Assembly (NCBI GenBank): GCA_020025305.1
Contig: JAHHSG010000005.1
Span: forward strand, 1-64,000
DNA length: 64,000 nt
From: Oscillospiraceae bacterium
GTDB taxonomy: Bacteria; Bacillota; Clostridia; Oscillospirales; Oscillospiraceae
Direction of reading: 5' to 3'
A program made the position numbers and the translations under genes. Position 1 is the stretch's first letter. Every line of letters starts with the position of its first letter. Shown here in pieces: positions 7,736 through 16,172 of this stretch. The notes below the pieces were generated by a model, which did not search any database, was not told the origin of the DNA, and saw nothing but the letters and a program-made list of their open reading frames with translations.

Positions 7736-8485
7736 TTATGCCCGCTTCATCTGTAATTGCAGCCGATCGGCAATCATGGCAATAAACTCGGAGTTGGTGG
7801 GCTTACCCTTGGCGGAGTTCACCGTGTACCCGAAGTACTTTTGCAGCGTCTCCAGATCCCCCCGATCCCACGCCACCTCAATAGCATGACGAATGGCACG
7901 TTCCACCCGGGAAGCAGTGGTTCCAAAACGCTTGGCAACCTCTGGATAGAGCACCTTTGTCACCGCATTGATGACATCCATATCATCCACAGCAATCATA
8001 ATGGCCTCCCGCAGATATTGATAGCCTTTGATATGGGCGGGAACGCCGATTTCATGGATGATCGAAGTTACTAATCCCTCCAGCACCGGAGGGTGTGCTG
8101 GTTCCCCCTGCTGCGGCTGGATTGATTGGCGCATATGCTCCAAGAGAGACTCTTGACAGACCGGCTTAGGCAAAAAGAAATAAACACCCTGCTCCATGGC
8201 CCTGTGCACCGTTTCCTTATTACAGAAAGCAGATGTCACGATCACCGTGGGCATTATCTCCAATGCCTGCAGCTGCTGCAAAAGCCCAAATCCATCTAAC
8301 CCCGGCAGCACCACATCCATCAAAAGGAACTGCGGGCGGTATTGCCGCACCAGTTCCAACGCCTCCGCACCGTTGCCGGTGCTCCCCACAACCTTGAATT
8401 CCCCTGTACTCTCCAGCGTCTTTTCCGTCAAAAGGCGAAACTCCTCACTGGCATCCGCAAGAATGACCTGTTTTTCGTTTTGCAT
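7736..8485 (-). CDS. spo0A: Stage 0 sporulation master regulator Spo0A
   Basis: Response regulator that, when phosphorylated, starts endospore formation. The receiver domain (about 1-120) has the phospho-acceptor Asp in LLMDVVLPGLDG and the conserved Lys in FLPKPV. The C-terminal Spo0A DNA-binding domain (about 145-249) is nearly textbook: HEIGVPAHIKGYQYLREAI, TASRVERAIRHAIEVAW and KPTNSEFIAMIADRL. I chose the ATG at 8485 (249 residues, GGAAG 10 bases upstream). An in-frame longer version from 8590 has no family support and spans a repeated ATGGAAAAGGAA segment. Unusually for Clostridia, spoIVB is not next to it. Spo0A-box-like sites lie upstream, suggesting autoregulation. Confidence 0.98.
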   Translation of the reverse strand: MQNEKQVILADASEEFRLLTEKTLESTGEFKVVGSTGNGAEALELVRQYRPQFLLMDVVLPGLDGFGLLQQLQALEIMPTVIVTSAFCNKETVHRAMEQGVYFFLPKPVCQESLLEHMRQSIQPQQGEPAHPPVLEGLVTSIIHEIGVPAHIKGYQYLREAIMIAVDDMDVINAVTKVLYPEVAKRFGTTASRVERAIRHAIEVAWDRGDLETLQKYFGYTVNSAKGKPTNSEFIAMIADRLQLQMKRA

Positions 8486-8635
8486 AAGCCTACATCTTCC
8501 TTTTCCATAAAATTTTCCTTTTCCATAAAGTTTCGGCCTGCTGCCTCTTGTATTTATCTTCTGCAGCGGAACATATTTATATGGTAACACGAAAGTTTGC
8601 GATTTTCAAGATTAATTAGTGCTTTTTGACGGAAA

Positions 8636-8700
8636 TTTATCGACATTTTGTGCACTTTTTTGGGCCATTTTGTTTCTACACCATTCGACAATTTTCGACC
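8636..8700 (-). promoter_or_regulatory. Candidate Spo0A boxes upstream of spo0A
   Basis: Minus-strand TGTCGAA at 8690-8684 is an exact Spo0A box. GGTCGAA at 8700-8694 and TGTCGAT near 8644-8638 are one-mismatch copies. The three sites lie 150-215 bases upstream of the chosen start. Confidence 0.55.
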
Positions 8701-8733
8701 CTTCTCCTCTCATATGCAGGCACCCGGCGGCAT

Positions 8734-8765
8734 AAAAAAGCAGCAGCTGTAAAATCTACAGCTGC
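8734..8765 (-). terminator. Terminator of the PfkB kinase gene
   Basis: Perfect 9-base stem (GCAGCTGTA / TACAGCTGC), then TGCTTTTTT on the minus strand. Confidence 0.85.
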
Positions 8766-8780
8766 CGCAACACGATCTAA

Positions 8781-9710
8781 TTATCTTTGTCCCGCAGGAG
8801 AAAGCAGCTTTTCCGCTGTCACACAGGGACACACACTCTCCAGCGATGTGATGACCTTAGCCGCCAAACAGGTTCCCATCTCCACAGCCTCCGCCATGGT
8901 TTTTCCGTGGGTCAATCCCACAGACACGCCGGCACAGAAGGCATCTCCAGCTCCGGTGGTATCACATACCTCCACCTCGCAGGCCGGACAAATCCCCGCA
9001 TTTCCCTGCTCGTCAACGTACACCGATCCGGCCGCTCCCATGGTCACGACCATCGCAGGAATCCGGGCCGCCGCCACTCTCTCCGGTAAGATGGCCTGCA
9101 AGTCACTGCAGCTCATAGTGCTGTAATCTTCTCCAAAGAGGATTCCCGCCTCATGACAGTTGCAAATCACACAGGCAAACTGCTCCATGGCATCCCGATG
9201 CTGCGCCGCAATGGTCATGTTGGACACCACCGCAAACAGGCGGGTATGATATTTTTGCGCCAGTTCCAGCGCCTTTTCCACAATTTCCTTATTAAGATCA
9301 ATCTCGAGAATCACAGAGTCTGCCTGTGAAAAGATTTCATCGCCTTGCTCCTCCAACACTCCCAGAAGCGGCAGCATATTGGGGCGCTGGGAGATGGAGC
9401 CGGCCAGATCGCCGCCCTGATCAAAAATAGCCATCCATGTCCCCATACCGTCAGACCGCGTGAGCACATAGTCTGTATTTACCCCCTGCTCTTGCAGGTG
9501 ACGCACCACATCTTGGCCCAAAGGCGTATCATTTACAATTCCCACATAAGTAGGATGTAATCCCATGTTGGCGATATCCTCCACCACATTCCGCGCTACG
9601 CCGCCGTGAACATACTTGACCTGTCCTACATTGCACCCACCAGACACATATGCATCTCTGGGGAATCCTTTGATATCCACAAAAGCGGCACCCATCACTA
9701 CAATTCCCAT
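8781..9710 (-). CDS. PfkB-family carbohydrate/nucleoside kinase
   Basis: Ribokinase-fold kinase of 309 residues. The N-terminal VHGGVARNVVEDIANMG carries the GG/N motif, and the second PfkB signature DTTGAGDAFCAGVSVGL holds the catalytic Asp and anion hole. The N-terminus (MGAAFVDIKGFP) resembles pseudouridine kinases, so PsuK is possible, but no pseudouridine-5'-phosphate glycosidase gene is adjacent and the substrate stays open. The start at 9710 gives the family's normal N-terminus; a longer in-frame extension reads across the divergent promoter region and looks non-coding. Confidence 0.85.
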   Translation of the reverse strand: MGIVVMGAAFVDIKGFPRDAYVSGGCNVGQVKYVHGGVARNVVEDIANMGLHPTYVGIVNDTPLGQDVVRHLQEQGVNTDYVLTRSDGMGTWMAIFDQGGDLAGSISQRPNMLPLLGVLEEQGDEIFSQADSVILEIDLNKEIVEKALELAQKYHTRLFAVVSNMTIAAQHRDAMEQFACVICNCHEAGILFGEDYSTMSCSDLQAILPERVAAARIPAMVVTMGAAGSVYVDEQGNAGICPACEVEVCDTTGAGDAFCAGVSVGLTHGKTMAEAVEMGTCLAAKVITSLESVCPCVTAEKLLSPAGQR

Positions 9711-9881
9711 ACCGTTTTCTCCTTGTGCTGAATTGTTCTTATCATACCACACTTTTGTCGAAAAGCAACGAAAACCGGCGTTTTTTCCACAAAACCAAAA
9801 ATCTCCATGCACTGCCCTTTGACAGTTGGCAGCGACCGCACTATAATATGGCTTGCAATATCCGTCGAAAAGGAGATACGT

Positions 9882-10706
9882 ATGGCCAACATTATTGAAA
9901 TCACCGACTTCAGCGCCCCGGAGTTGGACGTCTACGCACGGCTCACCGAAGCACAGCTCCTCAACCGTCACTGTTTGACGGACGGCCTTTTCATCGCCGA
10001 AAGCCCTCTGGTCATCGGTCGAGCACTGGATGCAGGGTGCGTTCCCGTCTCCTTCTTAATGGAGCGCAAGCACATAGACGGCGAGGCCGCCCCTTTGATC
10101 GCCCGCTGCGGCAATCTGCCGATATATACCGCTCCCTTTGACGTACTGACGCAGCTGACCGGCTTTCGCCTCACAAGAGGGATGCTGTGCGCCATGCACC
10201 GCCCCCCTCTGCTCTCCGCCGAGGAGATCTGCCGTGACGCCCGCCGTATTGCCGTATTAGAGTGCGTGATGAACCCCACCAACATAGGCGCCATTTTTCG
10301 CTCTGCTGCCGCACTGAATATGGACGCTGTACTGCTGACACCGGGCTGCAGCAACCCCCTGTACCGCCGTTCCGCCCGTGTCAGTATGGGCACTGTATTC
10401 CAGATCCCCTGGGCCTACATGGGTGATGCCATGGAGGACTGGCCGGAAAACGGTATGGCACACTTGCGTGCGATGGGTTTTAAGACGGCCGCCATGGCTT
10501 TGGATGACAATTCCGTCTCCATTGATGATCCCCGCCTGTCCGCCGAAGAAAAGCTGGCCATCGTACTGGGTACAGAAGGAGACGGACTTGCCCAAACCAC
10601 CATCTCCAACTGCGACTATACGGTGCGCATCCCCATGTCCCATGGCGTAGACTCACTCAACGTAGCCGCCGCCAGCGCCGTGGCCTTCTGGCAGCTGGGA
10701 CGATAA
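9882..10706 (+). CDS. SpoU/TrmH-family RNA 2'-O-ribose methyltransferase
   Basis: SPOUT methyltransferase of 274 residues. The N-terminal part (about 1-115) resembles the L30e-like RNA-binding domain. The C-terminal knot has NPTNIGAIFRSAAALNMDAV (motif 1), AIVLGTEGDGL (motif 2) and IPMSHGVDSLNVAAASAV (motif 3), which bind SAM. The target, rRNA or tRNA, cannot be told from sequence. The start is the ATG at 9882 with AAGGAG 7 bases upstream. It is divergent from the PfkB kinase and ends at a bidirectional terminator shared with cls. Confidence 0.93.
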   Translation: MANIIEITDFSAPELDVYARLTEAQLLNRHCLTDGLFIAESPLVIGRALDAGCVPVSFLMERKHIDGEAAPLIARCGNLPIYTAPFDVLTQLTGFRLTRGMLCAMHRPPLLSAEEICRDARRIAVLECVMNPTNIGAIFRSAAALNMDAVLLTPGCSNPLYRRSARVSMGTVFQIPWAYMGDAMEDWPENGMAHLRAMGFKTAAMALDDNSVSIDDPRLSAEEKLAIVLGTEGDGLAQTTISNCDYTVRIPMSHGVDSLNVAAASAVAFWQLGR

Positions 10707-10726
10707 ACCTCCAAAAGCGCATAGAA

Positions 10727-10752
10727 AAAACCGCCGTTACCGGCGGTTTTTC
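10727..10752. terminator. Bidirectional terminator between the methyltransferase gene and cls
   Basis: AAAACCGCCG - TTAC - CGGCGGTTTT, with A/T tracts on both sides, placed between convergent genes. Confidence 0.9.
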
Positions 10753-10758
10753 TTGTGC

Positions 10759-12333
10759 TTACAGCAGCGGTGCCAGCGCCTTGAGCACGAAACCACACAA
10801 GCGCAAGGCCAATTTTTCATGGCGCACTGTCTGGTAAGTAACAGCACGGCACTGATGCAGTGTCTCCTGCACATCCCGCTCAATGGCAGGAATGGATCTA
10901 GTCTTAAACATATAGCTGGCACACTCAAAATGGTGGTAAAGGCTGCGGTAGTCCAGATTGATGGTACCCACTACTGCCTCCCGATCATCACTTACAAAGA
11001 CCTTGGCATGGACAAACCCCGGCACATATTCGTAAATTTTCACACCGGAGTCCATCAAGGAGCAATAGTGGGTCTTGGCTAGCGCATAAGGCAGCTTCTT
11101 ATCAGGGATGCCCGGCAAAATCAGCACTACTTCCACGCCGCGCTCCGCGGCAAACTTCAACGCCGCCTCCATCTCGCCGTCCAAAATGAGGTAAGGTGTC
11201 ATGATATGGACATAGCGCTGCGCCCGATTCAGAAGATCGATATACACCTGCTCCCCCACCTTGTCGCTATCCAGCGGGCAATCACCATAGGGGATCACAT
11301 AGCCCTCCGCCTCCGGCAGTTCCACATGCGTTCCCAGATAGCGGTCAATCTCCGGTTGTGTATCATGCATACTCCACAGCTGCAAAAAGAGAAGTGTAAA
11401 GGTCTGCACGGCTGCACCTTCCACCATAACCGCCGTATCTTTCCAGTGGCCAAAGCGTTCAATGCGGTTAATATACTCATCGGCCAGATTCACGCCGCCG
11501 GTAAAGGCCACCTTACCATCGATCACCAGAATTTTTCGGTGATCACGATAGTTATAATGGGTGGAAACAAAGGGGGTCAGCGGCGCAAACACCCGGCACT
11601 GGATTCCCAGCTTTTCCAGTTCTTCCGGATAGCTGTGAGGCAGCAGTGCAAATTCGCAGGTGCCGTCGTACATGACCCGGACTTCTACACCCTCGGCAGC
11701 TTTCCGCGCCAAGATCTCCAGCACGCGTCCCCACATCATCCCTTCATCAATGATGAAATATTCCAAAAATATAAACTTTTCCGCCTTCTCCAACTGGCGC
11801 AGCAGAGTTTCAAACTTAGCCTCGCCTGTAGGAAAATAGGTGGTCTGCGTAGCATCAAAGACCGGAAAACCTTCACGGAGCAGATATCTAGCCAACCCCG
11901 CCGCGTCGGGAGCCTCCCGTGCAAATCTTTCTGCCACGCTTGCATCTTGCTGCACTTTGCCCTTTGTCTCCTCTATGCGCAGGTTGAGCACATCCTTTAA
12001 GGCACGGTGCCCCAGATCGCTCTGGGTATAAATGTATAAAAGCGCACCGAACACCGGCAGCACTGTAATGACCACCAGCCATGTCAGCTTTACTGCATTG
12101 TTGGCCCGACTGTTAAATAAGAACAGTACCATCATCACATTGAGCACCATGGCGGCACCCACATAGTGCGGAATAAATCGCTGGAAGCGCAGCATCAAGC
12201 CCACCAGCAGTGCCACCTGCACCACCAGCAGCAGAATGATCAGCCCTATGCGGCTGAAGATGATATGGAAAATGCCCTTGCGGCCTTTTGCCAGCAGCTG
12301 GATTCCCATATTTTCTGTATTTCGCTCGTTCAT
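10759..12333 (-). CDS. cls: Cardiolipin synthase (phospholipase D superfamily)
   Basis: A 524-residue membrane-bound enzyme that condenses two phosphatidylglycerols into cardiolipin. Two or three N-terminal transmembrane helices (about 20-95) precede two PLD domains with HKD motifs: HRKILVIDG with GGVNLADEY, and HAKVFVSDD with GTINLDYRS. The start is the ATG at 12333, with AAAGGGG upstream. A terminator-like hairpin sits about 30 bases before the start, so the gene may be attenuated or simply insulated from the small gene upstream. Confidence 0.95.
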   Translation of the reverse strand: MNERNTENMGIQLLAKGRKGIFHIIFSRIGLIILLLVVQVALLVGLMLRFQRFIPHYVGAAMVLNVMMVLFLFNSRANNAVKLTWLVVITVLPVFGALLYIYTQSDLGHRALKDVLNLRIEETKGKVQQDASVAERFAREAPDAAGLARYLLREGFPVFDATQTTYFPTGEAKFETLLRQLEKAEKFIFLEYFIIDEGMMWGRVLEILARKAAEGVEVRVMYDGTCEFALLPHSYPEELEKLGIQCRVFAPLTPFVSTHYNYRDHRKILVIDGKVAFTGGVNLADEYINRIERFGHWKDTAVMVEGAAVQTFTLLFLQLWSMHDTQPEIDRYLGTHVELPEAEGYVIPYGDCPLDSDKVGEQVYIDLLNRAQRYVHIMTPYLILDGEMEAALKFAAERGVEVVLILPGIPDKKLPYALAKTHYCSLMDSGVKIYEYVPGFVHAKVFVSDDREAVVGTINLDYRSLYHHFECASYMFKTRSIPAIERDVQETLHQCRAVTYQTVRHEKLALRLCGFVLKALAPLL

Positions 12334-12361
12334 CTGGTTCCCCTTTCCGTACAGCGTTGTA

Positions 12362-12397
12362 TAAAAAGGGCAGGCATCCCTTGGGAGGACGCCTGCC
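12362..12397 (-). terminator. Terminator or attenuator hairpin in front of cls
   Basis: GGCAGGC (369-375 of 12kb) / GCCTGCC (391-397) with inner CC/GG pairs, then CTTTTT on the minus strand. It lies between the 74-residue ORF and cls. Confidence 0.7.
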
Positions 12398-12494
12398 AAA
12401 TCGTATTCCTATACCTTCAGGCAATTGCAGCGATTCCTCGCCTAATGCCCATTGTAACGCCATGCCTGTTTCCTGTCAACTCCTGTCCTTTGCT

Positions 12495-12719
12495 TTACAC
12501 CACTGCATCCACAGCGATCCGCTGGCGACCGATTTCCACCCAGTGGATCCGCACATGTCCGCTGTCCAAATCACTGGCGCAGAACCGATAGTTTCCCATT
12601 CTGCCTTCCACCGGCACATCCCCAGAAAATACAGCCGTAAAGCGGCAAATGTAGTCCAGCAGCTCCCGGATTGCTCCATCCGTCATGTCCCCCATGAGAT
12701 AATCAAAAAACTTATTCAT
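12495..12719 (-). CDS. Small conserved-looking protein of unknown function
   Basis: A 74-residue protein (MNKFFDYLMGDMTDGAIREL...) with AGGAGG 5 bases before the ATG and ending just before a terminator-like hairpin. It is acidic to neutral, without transmembrane segments, signal peptide or cysteine pairs suggesting metal binding. The C-terminal half (SGHVRIHWVEIGRQRIAV) looks like beta-strands. I do not recognise a family. A strong ribosome site and clean boundaries make it a likely real gene. It lies 161 bases upstream of cls on the same strand. Confidence 0.6.
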   Translation of the reverse strand: MNKFFDYLMGDMTDGAIRELLDYICRFTAVFSGDVPVEGRMGNYRFCASDLDSGHVRIHWVEIGRQRIAVDAVV

Positions 12720-12857
12720 AAGAACCTCCTGTCATGCGAAATTCTGTTTCCTCTTACTTTTGAACCCAGTATAGCAAAGTTTCTGTCCCAAAATTTTCCC
12801 ACATCTTTCTTTTTCAAAAAAACTACCACCCATTTCGCTCACAGCGGTCAAAAACAC

Positions 12858-12922
12858 TTGACAGTTCTCCTAAAAGATGATAATTTAAGTGTATTAATAC
12901 ATTCAATACACTTAATACAGTG
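12858..12922 (+). promoter_or_regulatory. Promoter with overlapping operator-like repeats, glycosyltransferase gene
   Basis: -35 TTGACA (12858-12863), 17-base spacer, extended -10 TGA-TAATTT (12878-12886). Overlapping and just after it are an inverted repeat TTAAGTGTATT (12885-12895) / AATACACTTAA (12905-12915), a palindrome TGTATTAATACA (12890-12901), and three 9-base direct repeats AATACAnTn (12896-12922). This is a likely repressor-binding region at the transcription start. Confidence 0.65.
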
Positions 12923-12956
12923 TACTGACCTGTCAGCAGGAGAAAGGATATGAACC

Positions 12957-14219
12957 ATGGAGATACTGCAATGGACGAATACGATGATGGGTATTTTATT
13001 TTTCGTTTTCTACGCTTATCAATTTGTATATATCCCGGTACCGTGGCTGCACCGGACAAAACCTCACCATACGCCGAAAGCCAACCGATACGCCGTGCTG
13101 ATCTGTGCCCGCAACGAAGAGCAGGTCATCGGTGATCTCATTGCCAGTCTTCATGCCCAGACCTACCATGCCGCACCGGTGCGCATCTTCGTGCTAGCCG
13201 ACAACTGTACCGACAGCACCGCCCTTGTTTCCCGCTGCGCCGGAGCCACTGCCTACGAGCGTTTCAATCAAGAGAAAGTGGGCAAGGGGTACGCCCTGCA
13301 AACACTGCTCCGCTATCTAGAGCGGGACTATCCCGACGGCTTTGATGGTTATTTCGTCTTTGACGCCGACAACATTCTGGAACCGGACTACATTGAGCGG
13401 ATGAACGAAACCTTTTCCGACGGGCACCAGATTGTCACCGGCTATCGCAATTCCAAGAACTACGGAGATAACTGGATCAGCGCCGGCTACGCTCTGTGGT
13501 TTTTACGGGAGAGCCGTTATCTCAACCATGCCCGCTTCCTGCTGGACACCAGCTGTACCATCTCCGGCACCGGCTTTCTCTTCAGCCGTCAGGTACTACA
13601 GGAAATCGGGCCTTGGCCGTTCCACCTGCTGACAGAGGACATTGAGTTCTCTGCTTATCAGATTACCCGCGGAAAAAAAGTAGCCTTTTGTCCAGACGCC
13701 ATTCTCTATGATGAGCAGCCCACCTCTTTTCGCCAGTCCTGGCAGCAGCGCCAGCGCTGGGCCAAGGGATATTTGCAGGTGTTCCACTCTTATGGCAGAG
13801 ATCTTCTCCGCGGCATCAGGAGGGGCAGCTTCTCCTGCTTCGATATGTCCATGTCCATCATGCCTGCCTTCCTTCTCACCACGTTGAGTGTCCTTTGCTG
13901 TACAGCTATGGCGCTTGTGGGCATCCTCAGCGGCATCGGTATTCTTCCGGCTCTGCAATCCATATGCCAGATGCTTCTGGGTATGTATGCCACGCTCTTT
14001 TTCCTAGGGCTTGTGACCACCGTCAGTGAGTGGCAGTATATCCATACCACAACCGCAAAGAAAATTGTTTTTCTCTTTACTTTCCCGCTATTTATGTTTA
14101 CCTATCTTCCCATCTCCCTCTCCGTTCTCTTCCAAAAGGTAGAATGGAAGCCCATTGAGCACCATGTCTCCGCAGCCAAGATGCAGCAGCAGGATAAGGA
14201 ACGTCTGCTACCTTTCTAA
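12957..14219 (+). CDS. Family 2 glycosyltransferase, membrane-bound
   Basis: A 420-residue protein: one N-terminal transmembrane helix (about 8-28), a cytoplasmic GT2 domain (about 45-300) and C-terminal transmembrane helices (about 300-395). GT2 marks: LICARNEEQVIGDLIASL, VLADNCTDST, the DxD-type YFVFDADN, and the acceptor-site QQRQRWAKGY (Q/RxxRW). It resembles processive polysaccharide synthases, so it probably builds an extracellular or cell-wall glycan. The start at 12957 fits AAAGG 9 bases upstream; an overlapping ATG at 12950 is out of frame. It sits under a tightly regulated-looking promoter. Confidence 0.9.
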   Translation: MEILQWTNTMMGILFFVFYAYQFVYIPVPWLHRTKPHHTPKANRYAVLICARNEEQVIGDLIASLHAQTYHAAPVRIFVLADNCTDSTALVSRCAGATAYERFNQEKVGKGYALQTLLRYLERDYPDGFDGYFVFDADNILEPDYIERMNETFSDGHQIVTGYRNSKNYGDNWISAGYALWFLRESRYLNHARFLLDTSCTISGTGFLFSRQVLQEIGPWPFHLLTEDIEFSAYQITRGKKVAFCPDAILYDEQPTSFRQSWQQRQRWAKGYLQVFHSYGRDLLRGIRRGSFSCFDMSMSIMPAFLLTTLSVLCCTAMALVGILSGIGILPALQSICQMLLGMYATLFFLGLVTTVSEWQYIHTTTAKKIVFLFTFPLFMFTYLPISLSVLFQKVEWKPIEHHVSAAKMQQQDKERLLPF

Positions 14220-14403
14220 TCAGGGTAAAACAGCGGCGTCCCTGGAAAGTTTTATATCGCCGGCGCAGTCATTCTCTTTAAAAGACTCCTTGTATTCGAA
14301 GTGTTGATCCGCCCTTCCACTTCCGTTCCTTTTCTCCTTCTTGTCATTTTTTCCTGCCCGTGATACAATAATAAAAATAAACGATCACAGGAGGTGGGCC
14401 ATA

Positions 14404-15582
14404 TTGCAGCAGCAAAATAATATGCCTCGTCTGGCGCCAAAAGATCTGTGCACAGGCTGCAGCGCATGTGCCAACGGCTGTCCGAAGGGTGCCATCCATA
14501 TGCTACCCGACCGGGAAGGATTCCTCTATCCCACAGTGACGGATGCCTGCATCCAATGCGGCCACTGTACCCATATCTGCCCGGCACTGAAGGAGCGGGA
14601 ACTGCGCCCTGATCCGATGGTCTTTGCGGCATGGAATCCGGACGAAGCATCTCGCCGTGTCTCTACCTCCGGCGGTGTCTTTACGCTGCTGGCCGAATAT
14701 ATTCTGGAGGACGGCGGTGTGGTTTTCGGTGCTGCCATGTCGCCGGATCTGCAGGTACGCCACATTGCCGTCAAGTCTAAGGAACATCTGCACCTCCTTC
14801 AAGGAGCCAAGCTGGTACAAAGCGAGATCGGTGATGCCTACAGCCGGGTACGCCACTATCTGGATCGTGGCCGCCGCGTCCTCTTTACCGGCACGCCGTG
14901 TCAAGTAGACGGCCTGTACCGCTTTCTGGGGGAGCACCCGGAAAAGCTGCTGACCTGCGACATTCTCTGCCACGGTGTCCCCTCCCCCGGCGTATGGTGC
15001 CAGCTGGTCCACTCCATGGCCTACATCAAGCAGAAAAAACCCGTGTCCGTCAACTTCTACAGTAAAACAGACGGACAGCGTGAGCGCAGGTTCCATGTGA
15101 TTTTCGAAGGCGGCAGCACCTATGACGCCCCCTTTTCAAAAACCGATTTTGGCCGCGGCGTCTCCCGTGGTCTCTTCCTGCGGCCTGCCTGCCACAACTG
15201 CTCCTACGCCTGTACGGACCGTGTGGCTGACCTGTCACTGGGTTCCTATCAAAATCTTCCCAAAGACTTTTATCCGGAAGAGCAGCGCCGCGGTATCTGC
15301 CTTTTGCTGGTCAACTCCCCCAAAGGGGCTCATATGTTTGATCTACTGCCCCTAAAGAGGAAGAAACGGTCTTTGGAGGAGGCGGCCGCGGGCAATTCCG
15401 CCCTATCCTCCCCTCCGGTGGCTTCGGAAAATCGCAGCGATTTCTTTAATGCTTTTGCGCAGCAGCCCTTCCAAAAGGTATGTGATCAGTTTCTGCGCTC
15501 CACTGTCCTCCCCCATATCAGGAAAACCGGAAAGACACAGAGATCTTTCCGCCTTTCCAACCCTTTCCGCAAAAAGAACTAA
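14404..15582 (+). CDS. Coenzyme F420 hydrogenase/dehydrogenase beta-subunit-like Fe-S protein
   Basis: 392 residues. Two N-terminal [4Fe-4S] ferredoxin motifs, CTGCSACANGCP and CIQCGHCTHICP, are followed by the FrhB/FdhB-like flavin domain (STSGGVFTLLAEYIL, FTGTPCQVDGL, CDILCHGVPSP, and CHNCSYACTDRVADLSLGSY). In Clostridia such proteins often sit in polysaccharide loci, with an unknown redox role rather than F420 metabolism. The start is read as TTG at 14404 because AGGAGG lies 9 bases upstream and no ATG fits. It lies between a glycosyltransferase and queH. Confidence 0.85.
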   Translation: MQQQNNMPRLAPKDLCTGCSACANGCPKGAIHMLPDREGFLYPTVTDACIQCGHCTHICPALKERELRPDPMVFAAWNPDEASRRVSTSGGVFTLLAEYILEDGGVVFGAAMSPDLQVRHIAVKSKEHLHLLQGAKLVQSEIGDAYSRVRHYLDRGRRVLFTGTPCQVDGLYRFLGEHPEKLLTCDILCHGVPSPGVWCQLVHSMAYIKQKKPVSVNFYSKTDGQRERRFHVIFEGGSTYDAPFSKTDFGRGVSRGLFLRPACHNCSYACTDRVADLSLGSYQNLPKDFYPEEQRRGICLLLVNSPKGAHMFDLLPLKRKKRSLEEAAAGNSALSSPPVASENRSDFFNAFAQQPFQKVCDQFLRSTVLPHIRKTGKTQRSFRLSNPFRKKN

Positions 15583-15596
15583 GGAGATACCCCTCG

Positions 15597-16172
15597 ATGG
15601 AAAAAACACTACTGCACTGTTGCTGTGCACCCTGCTCCGTGGCCTGCATCCAAATGCTGCGTGCTGACGGGATCGAGCCTACAGCTTTTTGGTATAACCC
15701 TAACATTCACCCCTATCAAGAGTACAAGGCCCGCCGCGACACGCTGATCGCCTACGCACCTACGATCAACATGGAACTCATTGTAGAAGAGAACTACGGC
15801 CTGCGGGACTTTGTCTGTAACGTGGCAGAGGATATTGACCACCGCTGCGCAAAGTGCTACGCAATGCGCCTTGACCGCACCGCCCAGTATGCCGCCGAGC
15901 ACGGCTTTTCCTCCTTTACCTCCACACTGTTCATCAGCCCTTATCAAAACCACGAGCTGATGAAGGAAGTGGCGCAAGAGGCTGCAAAGCGCTATGGTGT
16001 CACCTTTCTCTACATGGATTTCCGCCCCGCTTTCCGCCAGGGGCAGCAAGAAGCCCGGGCGTTGGGTTTCTATATGCAGAAATACTGCGGCTGCATTTTC
16101 AGCGAAGAAGATCGCTATCAAAAACAAATTCTTCGGGATTTGAGAGAACCGGAAAAGCACTTTATTCCCTAA
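15597..16172 (+). CDS. queH: Epoxyqueuosine reductase QueH
   Basis: QueH (former DUF208) makes the last step of queuosine tRNA modification, reducing epoxyqueuosine with an iron-sulfur cluster; it replaces cobalamin-dependent QueG. The 191-residue protein has the adjacent cysteines LLHCCCAPC, later DHRCAKCYAMRLD and KYCGCIFSEEDR, which supply the cluster and metal ligands. It starts 14 bases after the F420-dehydrogenase-like gene with AAGGAG upstream, so it is likely cotranscribed. No other queuosine gene is in the window. Confidence 0.95.
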   Translation: MEKTLLHCCCAPCSVACIQMLRADGIEPTAFWYNPNIHPYQEYKARRDTLIAYAPTINMELIVEENYGLRDFVCNVAEDIDHRCAKCYAMRLDRTAQYAAEHGFSSFTSTLFISPYQNHELMKEVAQEAAKRYGVTFLYMDFRPAFRQGQQEARALGFYMQKYCGCIFSEEDRYQKQILRDLREPEKHFIP

